A stretch of 47,228 bases of DNA from Acidobacteriota bacterium (GCA_003223315.1 QHYR01000252.1:1-47228), one strand, 5' to 3'. Positions 17,911 through 27,323 are shown, counted from the first letter of the stretch. The notes: generated by a model from the letters alone, not told the origin. Numbers and translations are program-made.

Positions 17911-18933
17911 TTACCGCCGGAAGCGGCCAAAGCCTCGGAACCTAGGCCCGAATCCCCACACTCCCACGCCCCAACCAATGTAGGGACCAAAATAAGGACC
18001 CGGATAGCAGTCCCATCCCCAGGGGCCGCAGTATCCGTAGTAGTAGGGCGGCGGATAGCCGGGGCCTGGAGCGCCGCGGCGGCGAGAGGCATTGGCGTAG
18101 GCATCCTGATCCTTATAGTCGCCCTGCGTGACCGGCTGGAACGCCACCTGGCCCTTTTCCGTGGAGATCGCGACCGGCGATTGCATGCGGAAGCTCAGCA
18201 GCGTTTCCGGAGCCACCGCGGTGGGCCGCCCGCGTGTATACAGCACGGCAGCTAGTCCTGCTGTCGCTCCCAGGCCCGCGCCAATCGCGGCGCCTTGCCC
18301 GCCGCCCACCGCGGCTCCCACAATTGTGCCGAGCACAGTGGTGGTGCCCACGGTGGCTACGTTACGTTCCGCGGATCGCTCTGCAGCAGGCGAGCGTGGA
18401 GCCTGCTGCATTTCCGTGCTCACGGGAACCTGCTCTCCATCCACCAGCGTGAGCTCCGTGATTTCGAGTCCCAACCTCGAGACGCCCTTGCCTTGGCTGG
18501 CTTTTTGCGCCACGTCCACCCGGCCCATCACCGTCTGGCCACGCCGGGCCACCACCCAGCCATGCACCACGATCGGCTGATCCAGAACTGCGCTGAAGGT
18601 GTCGCCCGGATGATTCCGGTCGCTCGAAAGCCACTGATTGATGCGCACTGGAATGAGCGTGCCGGCGGGCACAGTCAGCGTCGGCGGCACGGTGTGAGGG
18701 GATGGCGCAGGAGCGCCTTCAGGTCCTTGCTGTGACGGCTCGGCAGGTGTGGCATCGGGTTTTTCCTGCTGTGGCTGCTGCTGGTCCTGTTGCTGCACTG
18801 GCGCGGGCTGGCCGGAAGCTGTGGGTTGATTCGCAGGCCCCGAAGGAGAAGAAGTCTGATTCTGCCCGGCCCAGGCCGGCAGCGCAGCCGCACAAAACGC
18901 CAACAGGAAAACGCCAAACGCTTTCATGCGCAT
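17911..18933 (-). CDS. Secreted protein with Pro/Gln-rich linker, glycine-zipper-like segment and Gly/Tyr/Trp-rich tail
   Basis: Signal peptide MRMKAFGVFLLAFCAAALPAWAGQ; TLTVPAGTLIPVRINQWLSS; GTIVGAAVGGGQGAAIGAGLGATAG; tail GPGYPPPYYYGYCGPWGWDCYPGPYFGPYIGWGVGVWGFGPRFRGF. Confidence 0.8.
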   Translation of the reverse strand: MRMKAFGVFLLAFCAAALPAWAGQNQTSSPSGPANQPTASGQPAPVQQQDQQQPQQEKPDATPAEPSQQGPEGAPAPSPHTVPPTLTVPAGTLIPVRINQWLSSDRNHPGDTFSAVLDQPIVVHGWVVARRGQTVMGRVDVAQKASQGKGVSRLGLEITELTLVDGEQVPVSTEMQQAPRSPAAERSAERNVATVGTTTVLGTIVGAAVGGGQGAAIGAGLGATAGLAAVLYTRGRPTAVAPETLLSFRMQSPVAISTEKGQVAFQPVTQGDYKDQDAYANASRRRGAPGPGYPPPYYYGYCGPWGWDCYPGPYFGPYIGWGVGVWGFGPRFRGFGRFRR

Positions 18934-19152
18934 CGCCCTTCCCCCATAGACTGCTTTCGCTATAGCCGCTAACTTACCGATGATTGTTCGACTATTGTGA
19001 GTTGCCTGCGGTACAGATCGCTCGTTCACGTTGGACTTTGTGAAGCGGCGAAAGCTCGACGTTGTTGCCCGCGAAAAGCGCATCCTGTGGGTGGCCTTTT
19101 CGCGGAAGAAGGTGACTTTCGCCGCCAGACGGGACGATGATCTCCGCTTTCG

Positions 19153-19179
19153 GGAGTCCGGTGGACTCCACCGGAGTCC
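19153..19179. terminator. Long palindrome downstream of the minus-strand small membrane protein gene
   Basis: GGAGTCC-GGTGGA-C-TCCACC-GGAGTCC, extendable outward with TTTCG/CGAAA plus a bulge. Confidence 0.45.
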
Positions 19180-19199
19180 GAAAACCGGACCTGCCCGGA

Positions 19200-19466
19200 T
19201 CAGCGCTTCTCTCTGGCCAGTTTGCGGTAGTAGCGGCTGGGAATCGCGCCTGCCAGCGCCGCCACGATGACGGAGCCGAGAAATGCTTCGGCCGGCGGAT
19301 GCTCCAGGACGTCGAGCAGCAGATAAGCCGTGCCCAGGTAGATGGCTTCCATCACCACGATGCGGCAAATGGTGACGCGTCTCGATTGCGCGCGAGGCCG
19401 CATCATGAGAAGCAGCAGCACAATCACTGCCGCCGCAAACAGCAGCGGTATCCATTCCGGCGACAT
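19200..19466 (-). CDS. Small membrane protein, hypothetical
   Basis: 88 aa with hydrophobic segments (WIPLLFAAAVIVLLLLMM; AFLGSVIVAALAGAI). Confidence 0.6.
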   Translation of the reverse strand: MSPEWIPLLFAAAVIVLLLLMMRPRAQSRRVTICRIVVMEAIYLGTAYLLLDVLEHPPAEAFLGSVIVAALAGAIPSRYYRKLAREKR

Positions 19467-19653
19467 AATTTTCTTAGTTTGTCCTCATAAAAAGGCACAA
19501 AACTGCGCCCCAATCCTTACCACTACACCGCCCCTACGGTATGTCCCCTATTGAACAGCCGGACGCCGCTCTAGTATTTGACCCTAGGCCCCTTTTTTCA
19601 GGTCCCCGAAGAGCCAACAGAAGCCCCTTCATCGCCAAAGGTAACGTGCTCGA

Positions 19654-20520
19654 TTGACCGAAAACAAGAGCGCTCGATCCGAAGCCACCTCCGGCGCGCG
19701 CGAGGCGGGAGAGCGTGCCCGTATTCTCTTCGTCGACGACGAAGATAATATTCGGCTGACGCTGCCGTTCCTTCTGGAGCGGCATGGCTTCGACGTTACT
19801 TCCGTCGCCTCCGTGACGGATGCGCTGATACAAATCAGCGCCATCAGCTTCGATGTGCTCGTGACGGACTTGAATATCGATCTCGAAGGCGACGGGTTTC
19901 TGGTCATCACGGCCATCCGCCGCGCGCAGCCACGCTGCAAAAACTTCGTCCTCACCGGCTATCCCAGCCTCGAAAGCGCCATCCGCGCGATTCAGAATCA
20001 GGTGGACGACTACTTTACCAAGCCCGCGGACATCGAGGAGCTCGTCTCCAAGATCAAGGCCCGGCTGGCCGCGCCGGCCATGATGCCCGTGAGGCTGGCG
20101 GCTGTGTTCATGGAGCACGAACGCGAGATCACCGCCAAAATTCTCGACGCGATCAAGCGCGACGCCATCCTTCGCAAAGCGCGCATCGACGATCCCGAGC
20201 GGGTCGATCATCTTCCTTCGATCTTCCAGGCTGTCATCGCCCGCCTGATGCACGAGAACCGCCCGCTCAAGGCGAGCGAGTTGCAATTCGCGGCGCGTCA
20301 CGGAAGACGGCGCAAGAAAGATGGCTATACGCCCGCGATGCTCGTGCGCGAATTCCAGCTTATCGGAGAAACCATCTATGATCTGCTCGGCAGTGATATC
20401 CTGCCGCTTGGCGTGGTGGAACTCACTTCCGATCTGAAATTGTTGACGCAAACCGTCAATACGTTCACGCTCGCTTCTTTCGAGGCTTACTCTCGCGTTC
20501 CGCGAGCAGCTACCGCTTGA
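19654..20520 (+). CDS. Response regulator with C-terminal helical (possibly RsbR N-terminal-like) domain
   Basis: RILFVDDEDNIRLTL...VLVTDLNID...VDDYFTKPADIEEL; C-terminal half FQAVIARLMHENRPL...GRRRKKDGYTPAMLVREFQLI; TTG start. Confidence 0.8.
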   Translation: MTENKSARSEATSGAREAGERARILFVDDEDNIRLTLPFLLERHGFDVTSVASVTDALIQISAISFDVLVTDLNIDLEGDGFLVITAIRRAQPRCKNFVLTGYPSLESAIRAIQNQVDDYFTKPADIEELVSKIKARLAAPAMMPVRLAAVFMEHEREITAKILDAIKRDAILRKARIDDPERVDHLPSIFQAVIARLMHENRPLKASELQFAARHGRRRKKDGYTPAMLVREFQLIGETIYDLLGSDILPLGVVELTSDLKLLTQTVNTFTLASFEAYSRVPRAATA

Positions 20521-20631
20521 CAAATTCGCACGGGGAATGACCGGCTGCGTAAGGGCGAAGGCGACCCCGAGCAGTTGATTAGGGCAGTGGCGCAGCTGCT
20601 GAGCCGCAACCGCCCGAAGCTGTGACGCTCG

Positions 20632-21015
20632 CTAAAAGCTGGAAACGAGATTCTGAATAGTGGAAATGAGAACGCGGGCGGGAGACGACTTGGACACCAG
20701 GGCGGAGACGCCCAGCAATTTCGCCGCGGTGGAAGCTTCCGGAGAATCGTCAACGGTAAAGAATATGATCTTTGCGTAAGGCGCCATGCGCCGGATTTCG
20801 TAAGCGGCCTGCACGCCGTTCATTTCCGGCATCCCTATATCCAGCAGCACGATGTCGGGTTCGAGGCTCCGTACTTTTTCCACGGCTTGTTTGCCGTTTT
20901 CGGCTTCCCCGCACACCACGGCCACGCTCATGCCCATATCCGCCAGAAGGGCGCGTACCGTTCTCCGGGCGGCCGGGTGATCGTCTACCAGCAAGACTCG
21001 GGCTGGCGTATGCAA
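20632..21015 (-). CDS. Single-domain response regulator
   Basis: ARVLLVDDHPAARRTVRALL...DIVLLDIGMPEMNGVQAAYEIRR...LVSKSS; paralogue of the 17204-17617 gene. Confidence 0.85.
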   Translation of the reverse strand: MHTPARVLLVDDHPAARRTVRALLADMGMSVAVVCGEAENGKQAVEKVRSLEPDIVLLDIGMPEMNGVQAAYEIRRMAPYAKIIFFTVDDSPEASTAAKLLGVSALVSKSSPARVLISTIQNLVSSF

Positions 21016-21297
21016 AGCGGTGCCCCCTTACGGGGCGGCTAGCGAGGGGCTACCCAAGGGGTGGGTTTTTGGGGAAGCAGCTCTTTCGCCCAGTCAACTA
21101 TGGAGCTAGCAATCCGTCAGCACAATACGGGACATACCTGAAAACTGGTAGCGGACCTGACGTGCCTGTGGGAAAGGTTCGGCATCGCGCTACAGTAATG
21201 CACCCTGGAAATCCGCCCGCACTGCCCGAACTGGTTGCCCGGCGAACACGTGTCCTTTCTCCTAAGCTGCTAGAATGCTGCGGCAGGAGGACCTCAT

Positions 21298-21609
21298 ATG
21301 GCCACGGTCGCCGGTGCGGGCGACGGCTCTCTCCAGCCGACATTCAAGCGCGCGGCAAGAATCTGGTGGGCGTGGGTTTGGCGATCGTTGGTTTTTGGCG
21401 GCGCCGCGGGATTTTTCGCCAGCCTGGTATTGAATCTGAGCGGTATCTTGAACCGGATTTCGGAAAAGGCGGGGCAATACCTGGGCGCGGCAGTGGGCGT
21501 AGCGCTGGCCGTGCCCGTGGGGATCTGGGTGTTCCAGATGGTCCTGGAGAAAGACTTCGGCGAATTTCGCATTCGCCTGGTGCCCAAGGCTCCGGCAGAT
21601 CCGACCTGA
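21298..21609 (+). CDS. Small membrane protein, hypothetical
   Basis: 103 aa, two hydrophobic segments; AGGAGG ribosome-binding site upstream. Confidence 0.65.
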   Translation: MATVAGAGDGSLQPTFKRAARIWWAWVWRSLVFGGAAGFFASLVLNLSGILNRISEKAGQYLGAAVGVALAVPVGIWVFQMVLEKDFGEFRIRLVPKAPADPT

Positions 21610-21677
21610 GAAACAAGCTCAGAGTTGCAGCCGGCGGCATGTGGCGCTATGCTGCGCCGAATTCAGGAGGAACGTCG

Positions 21678-21962
21678 ATGCCAAAATATCTGATTGAACG
21701 CGAAATTCCCGGCGCCGGGCAGATGTCGCCGCAACAATTACAGGCCGTGGCGGAGAAATCGTGTTCCGTGCTGCGCAATTTGGGGCCACAGATACAGTGG
21801 GTGCATAGCTACGTCACGCAGGACAAAATTTATTGCGTCTACATCGCGCCGAACGAACAAATGATACGCGAGCACGCGCGTCAGGGCGGCTTTCCCGCCG
21901 ATCGCGTGTCGCAGATCGGCGCCGTGATCGATCCGACCACGTCGGAAAACCGCCCACGGTGA
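21678..21962 (+). CDS. DUF4242-like small protein
   Basis: MPKYLIEREIPGAGQMSPQQLQAVAEKSCSVLRNLGPQIQWVHSYVTQDKIYCVYIAPNEQMIREHARQGGFPADRV; GGAGGA upstream. Confidence 0.8.
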   Translation: MPKYLIEREIPGAGQMSPQQLQAVAEKSCSVLRNLGPQIQWVHSYVTQDKIYCVYIAPNEQMIREHARQGGFPADRVSQIGAVIDPTTSENRPR

Positions 21963-22093
21963 TCACAGTGCAGATTTAGAGCGCGCGGGTGCAGCCGCAC
22001 AAAACCCCAGGCGGGTGGTCGCGCTCAGAATGACACTATCGCGGTCAGACGCGCGGGCCGGCGATGTAGAATAGACAAAGGACTCCGCCGCCC

Positions 22094-22822
22094 ATGCGCG
22101 TTCTCCTGGTGGAAGACGATCCCCGAATCGCCAATTTCGTGGCCAAAGGGCTGCGCGAGCAGGCCTACGCCGTGGACCTGGCCGCCAGCGGTGAGGACGC
22201 GCTGTACCAGGCCTCCATCAACATCTACGATCTCGCCATTCTCGACGTGATGATTCCCGCGCCGGATGGCTTCGAGGTTTGCCGGCGGTTGCGCCAGTCG
22301 GGTTTGCGCTTTCCCATCCTGATGCTCACGGCGCGCGATGCCACCGACGACCGCGTGCAGGGCCTCGATACCGGCGCCGACGATTATCTGACCAAGCCCT
22401 TCGAGTTTCGCGAGCTCCTGGCGCGGCTACGCGCGCTGTTGCGGCGTTCGGGCGAATTGCGGCCCAGTCGAATCGCGGTGGACGATCTGGTACTGGACAC
22501 CGCGGCACAGACTGCGACCCGCGGCGGAAAGCAAATTCCGCTCACGACGAAAGAGTACGCGCTGCTCGAATATCTGGCGCGCCATGCGGGCCGCGTGATT
22601 GGGCGCGAGGAAATTTCCGAACATGTGTGGGACGAAACCTTCGATCCTTTCACCAATACCATCGAAGTGTATGTAAACCGATTGCGGCGCAAAATCGATG
22701 AGCGCGCGGCCCATCCGCTGATCCACACGCGGCGCGGCGCCGGATACATGCTCGGCGGCACGCAGGCAAGTGCGATGAAACTGGCAGCAGAACCGCGCGC
22801 AGCAGGAAAGAAGCATGTTTGA
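22094..22822 (+). CDS. OmpR-family response regulator
   Basis: RVLLVEDDPRIANFVAKGL...LDVMIPAPDG...DYLTKPFEFRELLARL; winged helix TTKEYALLEYLARHAGRVIGREEISEHVW. Confidence 0.95.
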   Translation: MRVLLVEDDPRIANFVAKGLREQAYAVDLAASGEDALYQASINIYDLAILDVMIPAPDGFEVCRRLRQSGLRFPILMLTARDATDDRVQGLDTGADDYLTKPFEFRELLARLRALLRRSGELRPSRIAVDDLVLDTAAQTATRGGKQIPLTTKEYALLEYLARHAGRVIGREEISEHVWDETFDPFTNTIEVYVNRLRRKIDERAAHPLIHTRRGAGYMLGGTQASAMKLAAEPRAAGKKHV

Positions 22823-24428
22823 TTCGGTGCGTGTTCGTCTGACGCTGTGGTACACGGGCGTGCTCGCGCTCGTACTGATTGGCCTCTCTGCGGGAACGTA
22901 TTGGTTGGTCGCGCGCACCACCGAGCGGCGCACGTTTATTTCGCTGGCGGAAATTTCTCAGGGCTTCCTCACGACGCTGCAATCGGAATACAAAGACCAG
23001 CTCAAAGAGAGAGCGGGACTCGAGGCTCTGCACGCTGCGGCCCAGGAATCCGTGGACGAGTTTCGGTTGCGTGATCATCGCTTTGCCGTGCTCGATTCCG
23101 CCGGCAACGTGCTGGCGGAAAACCAGGCGCTGCCTGCGCCACGCGAGCCGACCGGAGCCGCTTCGCAGCGGGAAATCCCGGGCGAAGTTCTGCGCAATCT
23201 GGTCGCGGGCACCGCCGGAGCGCCGCGCCTGTTGCAAGACCTCACGCTGGGAGACGAGCATTTTCGCGCGCGCGTAACTCAGGCCGAAGTGGGCCCATCG
23301 CCAGTCACCGTCGTGACCATGCAGTCGCTCGAACGCGAGCGCGAGTTGTTGGAAGATATCCGCACGACGTTGCTGTGGGTGATTCCCATTACACTGGTGA
23401 TCGCCAGCGCCGGGGGCTATTTTCTGGCGCGCAAGAGCCTCGCTCCCGTCGTGGCCATGAGCGAGAAAGCGGCGCTCATCGGCGCGCAGAACCTGCACGA
23501 GCGCCTGCCCGTGCTGAATCCGAACGATGAACTGGGCTATCTCGCCAACACGTTCAACGGCCTGCTCGAACGGCTGGACCGTTACTTCGAGCAGCAGCGG
23601 CGCTTCATGGCCGACGCTTCGCACGAGCTGCGCTCGCCCGTGGCCATCATTCGCGGCGAAGCGGAAGTGGCGCTTTCGCAGCCGCGCCCGCCGGAGGAGT
23701 ATCGCGAATCGCTGGCCATCGCGCTCGACGAAGCCAGGCGGCTCTCGCAGATCGTGGACGATCTTTTCACGCTCGCCCGGGCCGATGCGGGCGAATACCC
23801 GCTGCGGCCGCGCGATTTCTATCTTGAGGAACTCGCCGCCGATTGCGTGCGCGCGGCGCGCACCATGGCAGCGGCGCGCGGAATCATGCTCAGCTACGAG
23901 CCCGATGGCGAGATGCCCATCCATGCCGACGAGGCGCTGCTCCGACGGCTGGTGATGAACCTGCTCGACAATGCCATCAAGTTCACCCCTGAAGGAGGGA
24001 AGATCAGCGTCGCCTGCCGGCGTGCGGTCGCCGAATATTCGCTGACCGTTCGGGATAGCGGTCCGGGTATTCCTGCCGAAGCGCGGGAGAAGATTTTCGA
24101 GCGATTTTTTCGCCTCGATCCGGCACGCTCGCCGGCTGCTCGGGGGAGTTCGAATCCAGCGGACTCCGGGGGCGGCGATTCCGGCGCGCCAAAGACGACG
24201 CCGGAATCGGCTGGCGGCGGAACAGCGGGCGCGGGTCTGGGCCTGGCCATCGCCCGCTGGATTGCTGAAGCACATCAAGGCCGGCTGACGCTCGTACAGT
24301 CGGACGCTTCCGGCAGCACGTTCACCGCAATTCTGCCCGCGAACAGCGCGCGCGGCGCAGCGGCCCTGTCGCCCAATGGCGCTGGCGAGGCGAAAGCAGC
24401 GCCCGCAAACCGCAAATCCGCGAGCTGA
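22815..24428 (+). CDS. HAMP-containing sensor histidine kinase
   Basis: H-box FMADASHELRSPVAIIRGE, N-box LLDNAIKF, DSGPGIP, GAGLGLAIARWIAEAH; overlaps upstream regulator gene by 8 nt. Confidence 0.95.
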   Translation: MFDSVRVRLTLWYTGVLALVLIGLSAGTYWLVARTTERRTFISLAEISQGFLTTLQSEYKDQLKERAGLEALHAAAQESVDEFRLRDHRFAVLDSAGNVLAENQALPAPREPTGAASQREIPGEVLRNLVAGTAGAPRLLQDLTLGDEHFRARVTQAEVGPSPVTVVTMQSLERERELLEDIRTTLLWVIPITLVIASAGGYFLARKSLAPVVAMSEKAALIGAQNLHERLPVLNPNDELGYLANTFNGLLERLDRYFEQQRRFMADASHELRSPVAIIRGEAEVALSQPRPPEEYRESLAIALDEARRLSQIVDDLFTLARADAGEYPLRPRDFYLEELAADCVRAARTMAAARGIMLSYEPDGEMPIHADEALLRRLVMNLLDNAIKFTPEGGKISVACRRAVAEYSLTVRDSGPGIPAEAREKIFERFFRLDPARSPAARGSSNPADSGGGDSGAPKTTPESAGGGTAGAGLGLAIARWIAEAHQGRLTLVQSDASGSTFTAILPANSARGAAALSPNGAGEAKAAPANRKSAS

Positions 24429-24533
24429 ATCCGCGAGAGGCGTTGTGTCCATTGCATCCGTTCCTCCGCCTGTTAATCGTGCGTTTATCTCGGCCTCTGT
24501 ACTCTCGCCCCAGAACGCAGGCTAGATCGAAAT

Positions 24534-24637
24534 GGCTGACGCTCCGGTGGGGGGCCGATTGCAGGAGCGGCCCGCTCTTCGCCGCGAACGTCACCTACAG
24601 GATGAGCTTCGCGGCGTAAAAAAAGGGAGCGTCAGCC
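24534..24637 (+). ncRNA. Candidate structured 5'-UTR element or MITE-like palindromic element upstream of the PepSY gene
   Basis: Outer IR GGCTGACGCTCC (24534-24545)/GGAGCGTCAGCC (24626-24637); inner GAGCG-GCC-CGCTC (24565-24577) and CGCCGCGAA (24580-24588)/TTCGCGGCG (24608-24616). Confidence 0.55.
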
Positions 24638-24654
24638 AAAAAAGGAGAGAGTCC

Positions 24655-25026
24655 ATGAAGCGAGCCAAGATATTCGCCGCGGTGATTTACGCAATGCTGG
24701 TTATGGGGACGATGACGTTTGTGCATTTTCCAGAATTGCAGGCCGACGAGGCGCAAGCGAAAATCGGGGCGGAGCAGGCGCGTGCCACGGCGCTGCAGGC
24801 GGTTCCCGGCACGGTAAAGGACAGCGAGCTCGAAAGCGAGCACGGCCGGTTGGTGTATTCATTCGAGATCACGCGGCCGGGGCAGCGCGGCATCACCGAA
24901 GTCAACGTGAGCGCGATGGACGGCTCGATTGTGGACGTGCACCGCGAGCACGCTGGCAAATATCGGAAAGCGGAGCAGTGCCAAAACGTCGGCTCCCAAT
25001 CCTCATCCCATCGGGACCTGCTGTGA
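24655..25026 (+). CDS. PepSY-domain protein
   Basis: Signal-anchor MKRAKIFAAVIYAMLVMGTMTF; AKIGAEQARATALQAVPGTVKDSELESEHGRLVYSFEI...VNVSAMDGSIVDV; AAAGGAGAGA upstream. Confidence 0.85.
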   Translation: MKRAKIFAAVIYAMLVMGTMTFVHFPELQADEAQAKIGAEQARATALQAVPGTVKDSELESEHGRLVYSFEITRPGQRGITEVNVSAMDGSIVDVHREHAGKYRKAEQCQNVGSQSSSHRDLL

Positions 25027-25096
25027 CAATTCCAGCACGCGCGATTTTTTTACCGCGGGAGTGCTCGCGATCGAGAGGCGCGCGCCGGGTTGCGGG

Positions 25097-25669
25097 CTAG
25101 CTCTGGCCCTTACTTTCCTTCGGCCGCTGCCCGTGCCCGATGGCAACGTAGGTGACCGTATCCCAGGCATTGTGAATCCCCACGAACAGCAGCAGGAGCG
25201 TGGTCCCAGCGATCACGAACAGAGACCACGTTCGATACCACGCGAGCAGGATCGCTCCGCCTAACAACGTTGCGTACGCAACCAGCGGAAGCACCGCATA
25301 CCAAACCCAGTCCTCGGCATCCGGTTTATAACCGGTCTGCCGCCTCACGTGCCTGATGAACATCATCGCGTAGACCACCCCCGCCGCCCCGCTGGCCCCC
25401 AGCGCAAGCCCGGCGCCGGAGAGCGCGGGCCAGGGCGCGCTCAGGATCGCCGAAATGAGCAGCGCCGCAGAGAAGTGCACCACCGTTGGGGTACCGAACG
25501 CGCGAACCTCCAGCATGCCGCTCAACGCTTCCACTTCCGCGATCAGGGCGATCACCACGAACTGCAGTCCCGTTAGTGCTCCGGCCGACGAGCCGACGAT
25601 GACATAGAAATTCTCCCACTGCGCGAGCAGCGGGCGTGTGGCTTCTGCTAGGACCACGACCTCCTCCAT
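25097..25669 (-). CDS. Hypothetical multi-pass membrane protein
   Basis: NFYVIVGSSAGALTGLQFVVIALIAEVE...; start chosen at MEEVVVLAEATR (ORF extends to 25996). Confidence 0.75.
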   Translation of the reverse strand: MEEVVVLAEATRPLLAQWENFYVIVGSSAGALTGLQFVVIALIAEVEALSGMLEVRAFGTPTVVHFSAALLISAILSAPWPALSGAGLALGASGAAGVVYAMMFIRHVRRQTGYKPDAEDWVWYAVLPLVAYATLLGGAILLAWYRTWSLFVIAGTTLLLLFVGIHNAWDTVTYVAIGHGQRPKESKGQS

Positions 25670-25763
25670 TCTCTCGGGTGCAGAAACAGTACCATGGGCT
25701 GATCCCGTCGCTTCCTTGAGCTGGCTCTTGACGGAAGCCGATGTGTCGGTTTGTGTCGGTTTG

Positions 25764-25793
25764 TTGACATCGGCAAGCGTCGGGGGATAGACT
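25764..25793 (+). promoter_or_regulatory. Candidate sigma70-type promoter for the amidohydrolase gene
   Basis: TTGACA (25764-25769) - 18 nt - TAGACT (25788-25793); preceded by TGTCGGTTTG x2 (25744-25763). Confidence 0.4.
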
Positions 25794-25835
25794 CCGCGCC
25801 GGATTGGGCCCGAGCGGCTTGATCGTGAGGGAGCG

Positions 25836-27323
25836 ATGATGAACAACATCAATCGGAACGGAAGAGCACAGGGAACGGCGCATAAATCTGTGCGGGCGGG
25901 AGCACGCACGATTTCGGAAGCAGCGGCGCCAGGGCCGCAGCGCGGACTAATGGTCTTGTTTATGCTGGCGGCATGCATGGTGTTGCTGGCGGCCATGACG
26001 GTGGGCGCGCAGGTTCAGCCGCCCCCGGCCCCGTGGCGCGGGGCGGGACCCACGCCGTGCGTCGGTTCTGACGGCGGCATCTACAAATGCCCTCCGGCGC
26101 CGCAAACGATTGCGGTGCGCGCCGGCCGCTTGTTTGACAGCAAGAACGGCACGATGCTGACGAAACAAATGATCGTTCTCCAAGGCGAGCGAATTACCGA
26201 GGTGGGACCCGAGGGTCAGGTGAAGATCCCCGCCGGAGCACAGGTGATTGACCTGAGCCAGGCGACGGTCCTGCCCGGTTTGATCGACGGCCATACGCAC
26301 ATGTTCGACGCGCGCAAACCAAATGGCTCGGCGGAAAATTCCATGGTGCTCGCCATTTCAAACGTGCAGGCCAATCTGCGAGCGGGCTTCACCGCGGCGC
26401 GCGACATGAGCAGCCACGGGAATGGATACGGCGATATTGCCATCCGCGACGCCATCAACCAAGGCCGCATCGACGGGCCCCGGTACCAGGTTTCGACCCT
26501 CGGCATCGTCTGGGGCGCCAAACCCCCGAACCCGGCCGCGCCGGACAATCCCTTGGCCAGCACGGTGGTCCGTTCGGTGGAGGACGCGCGAGCAGCCGTG
26601 CGCGAGCAGATCAAGCATGGCGCGGATTGGATCAAGCTCTTTCCGGCGGGGGCCTATTCGTTCACGCCCACCGGCCCGGCGCAATACGAAGTGACCTATC
26701 CGATGCCCGTCTTGCAGGCGCTGATTGATGAAACGCATCGCCTGGGCAAAAAGACGGGTTGCCACGTCTACGGTGGCGAGGGGCTGAAGAACTCCATCAT
26801 CGCCGGGTGCGACACGATCGAGCACGGCTTCGGCTTGGATCAGGACGAAATCAATATGATGCTGGCCAAGAAACTGTATTACGAGCCGACGTTCCAACGC
26901 TACATCGAGCCGTATATGGATGATAACGACGCGAAAAATACCGGCGGCAAGTATCGCATGATCCCCATTTTCGAGAAGGCCGTGTCCATGGCCGTAAACA
27001 CGAAGGGACTGAAAATCATGGTGGGCAGCGGAGCGGATGGCTCAACCTTCGCGCATGGCACGCAGGCACTCGAATTCGAGATGCTGGTGAAGCATGCCGG
27101 CCTGACTCCGGCGCGGGCCATTCAGAGCGGAACCATGGTGAACGCGGAAGCGCTGGGATGGCAGAACCAGATTGGATCCGTCGAGAAGGGCAAGTACGCA
27201 GACCTGATCGCCGTCTCCGGCGACCCGCTCGCGGACATCACCGAACTTCAGCGGGTGAAATTTGTGATGAAGGGCGGCAAAGTCATCAAGAATGATCTGG
27301 CCGCCACGAACCCTGGAACGTAA
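25836..27323 (+). CDS. Secreted/membrane-anchored metal-dependent amidohydrolase
   Basis: TVLPGLIDGHTHMFDAR, GCHVYGGEGLKNSIIAGCDTIEHGFGLD, IGSVEKGKYADLIAVSGDPLADI. Confidence 0.9.
   Translation: MMNNINRNGRAQGTAHKSVRAGARTISEAAAPGPQRGLMVLFMLAACMVLLAAMTVGAQVQPPPAPWRGAGPTPCVGSDGGIYKCPPAPQTIAVRAGRLFDSKNGTMLTKQMIVLQGERITEVGPEGQVKIPAGAQVIDLSQATVLPGLIDGHTHMFDARKPNGSAENSMVLAISNVQANLRAGFTAARDMSSHGNGYGDIAIRDAINQGRIDGPRYQVSTLGIVWGAKPPNPAAPDNPLASTVVRSVEDARAAVREQIKHGADWIKLFPAGAYSFTPTGPAQYEVTYPMPVLQALIDETHRLGKKTGCHVYGGEGLKNSIIAGCDTIEHGFGLDQDEINMMLAKKLYYEPTFQRYIEPYMDDNDAKNTGGKYRMIPIFEKAVSMAVNTKGLKIMVGSGADGSTFAHGTQALEFEMLVKHAGLTPARAIQSGTMVNAEALGWQNQIGSVEKGKYADLIAVSGDPLADITELQRVKFVMKGGKVIKNDLAATNPGT

Noticed and set aside
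24146-24170. tRNA T-loop-like GAGTTCGAATCC
   Set aside because: Inside HK coding frame; no acceptor/anticodon stems and no CCA
22650-24452. 600-aa minus-strand ORF antisense to the histidine kinase
   Set aside because: Shadow ORF from high-GC codon bias; sense strand has complete HK motifs, antisense has no recognisable domain
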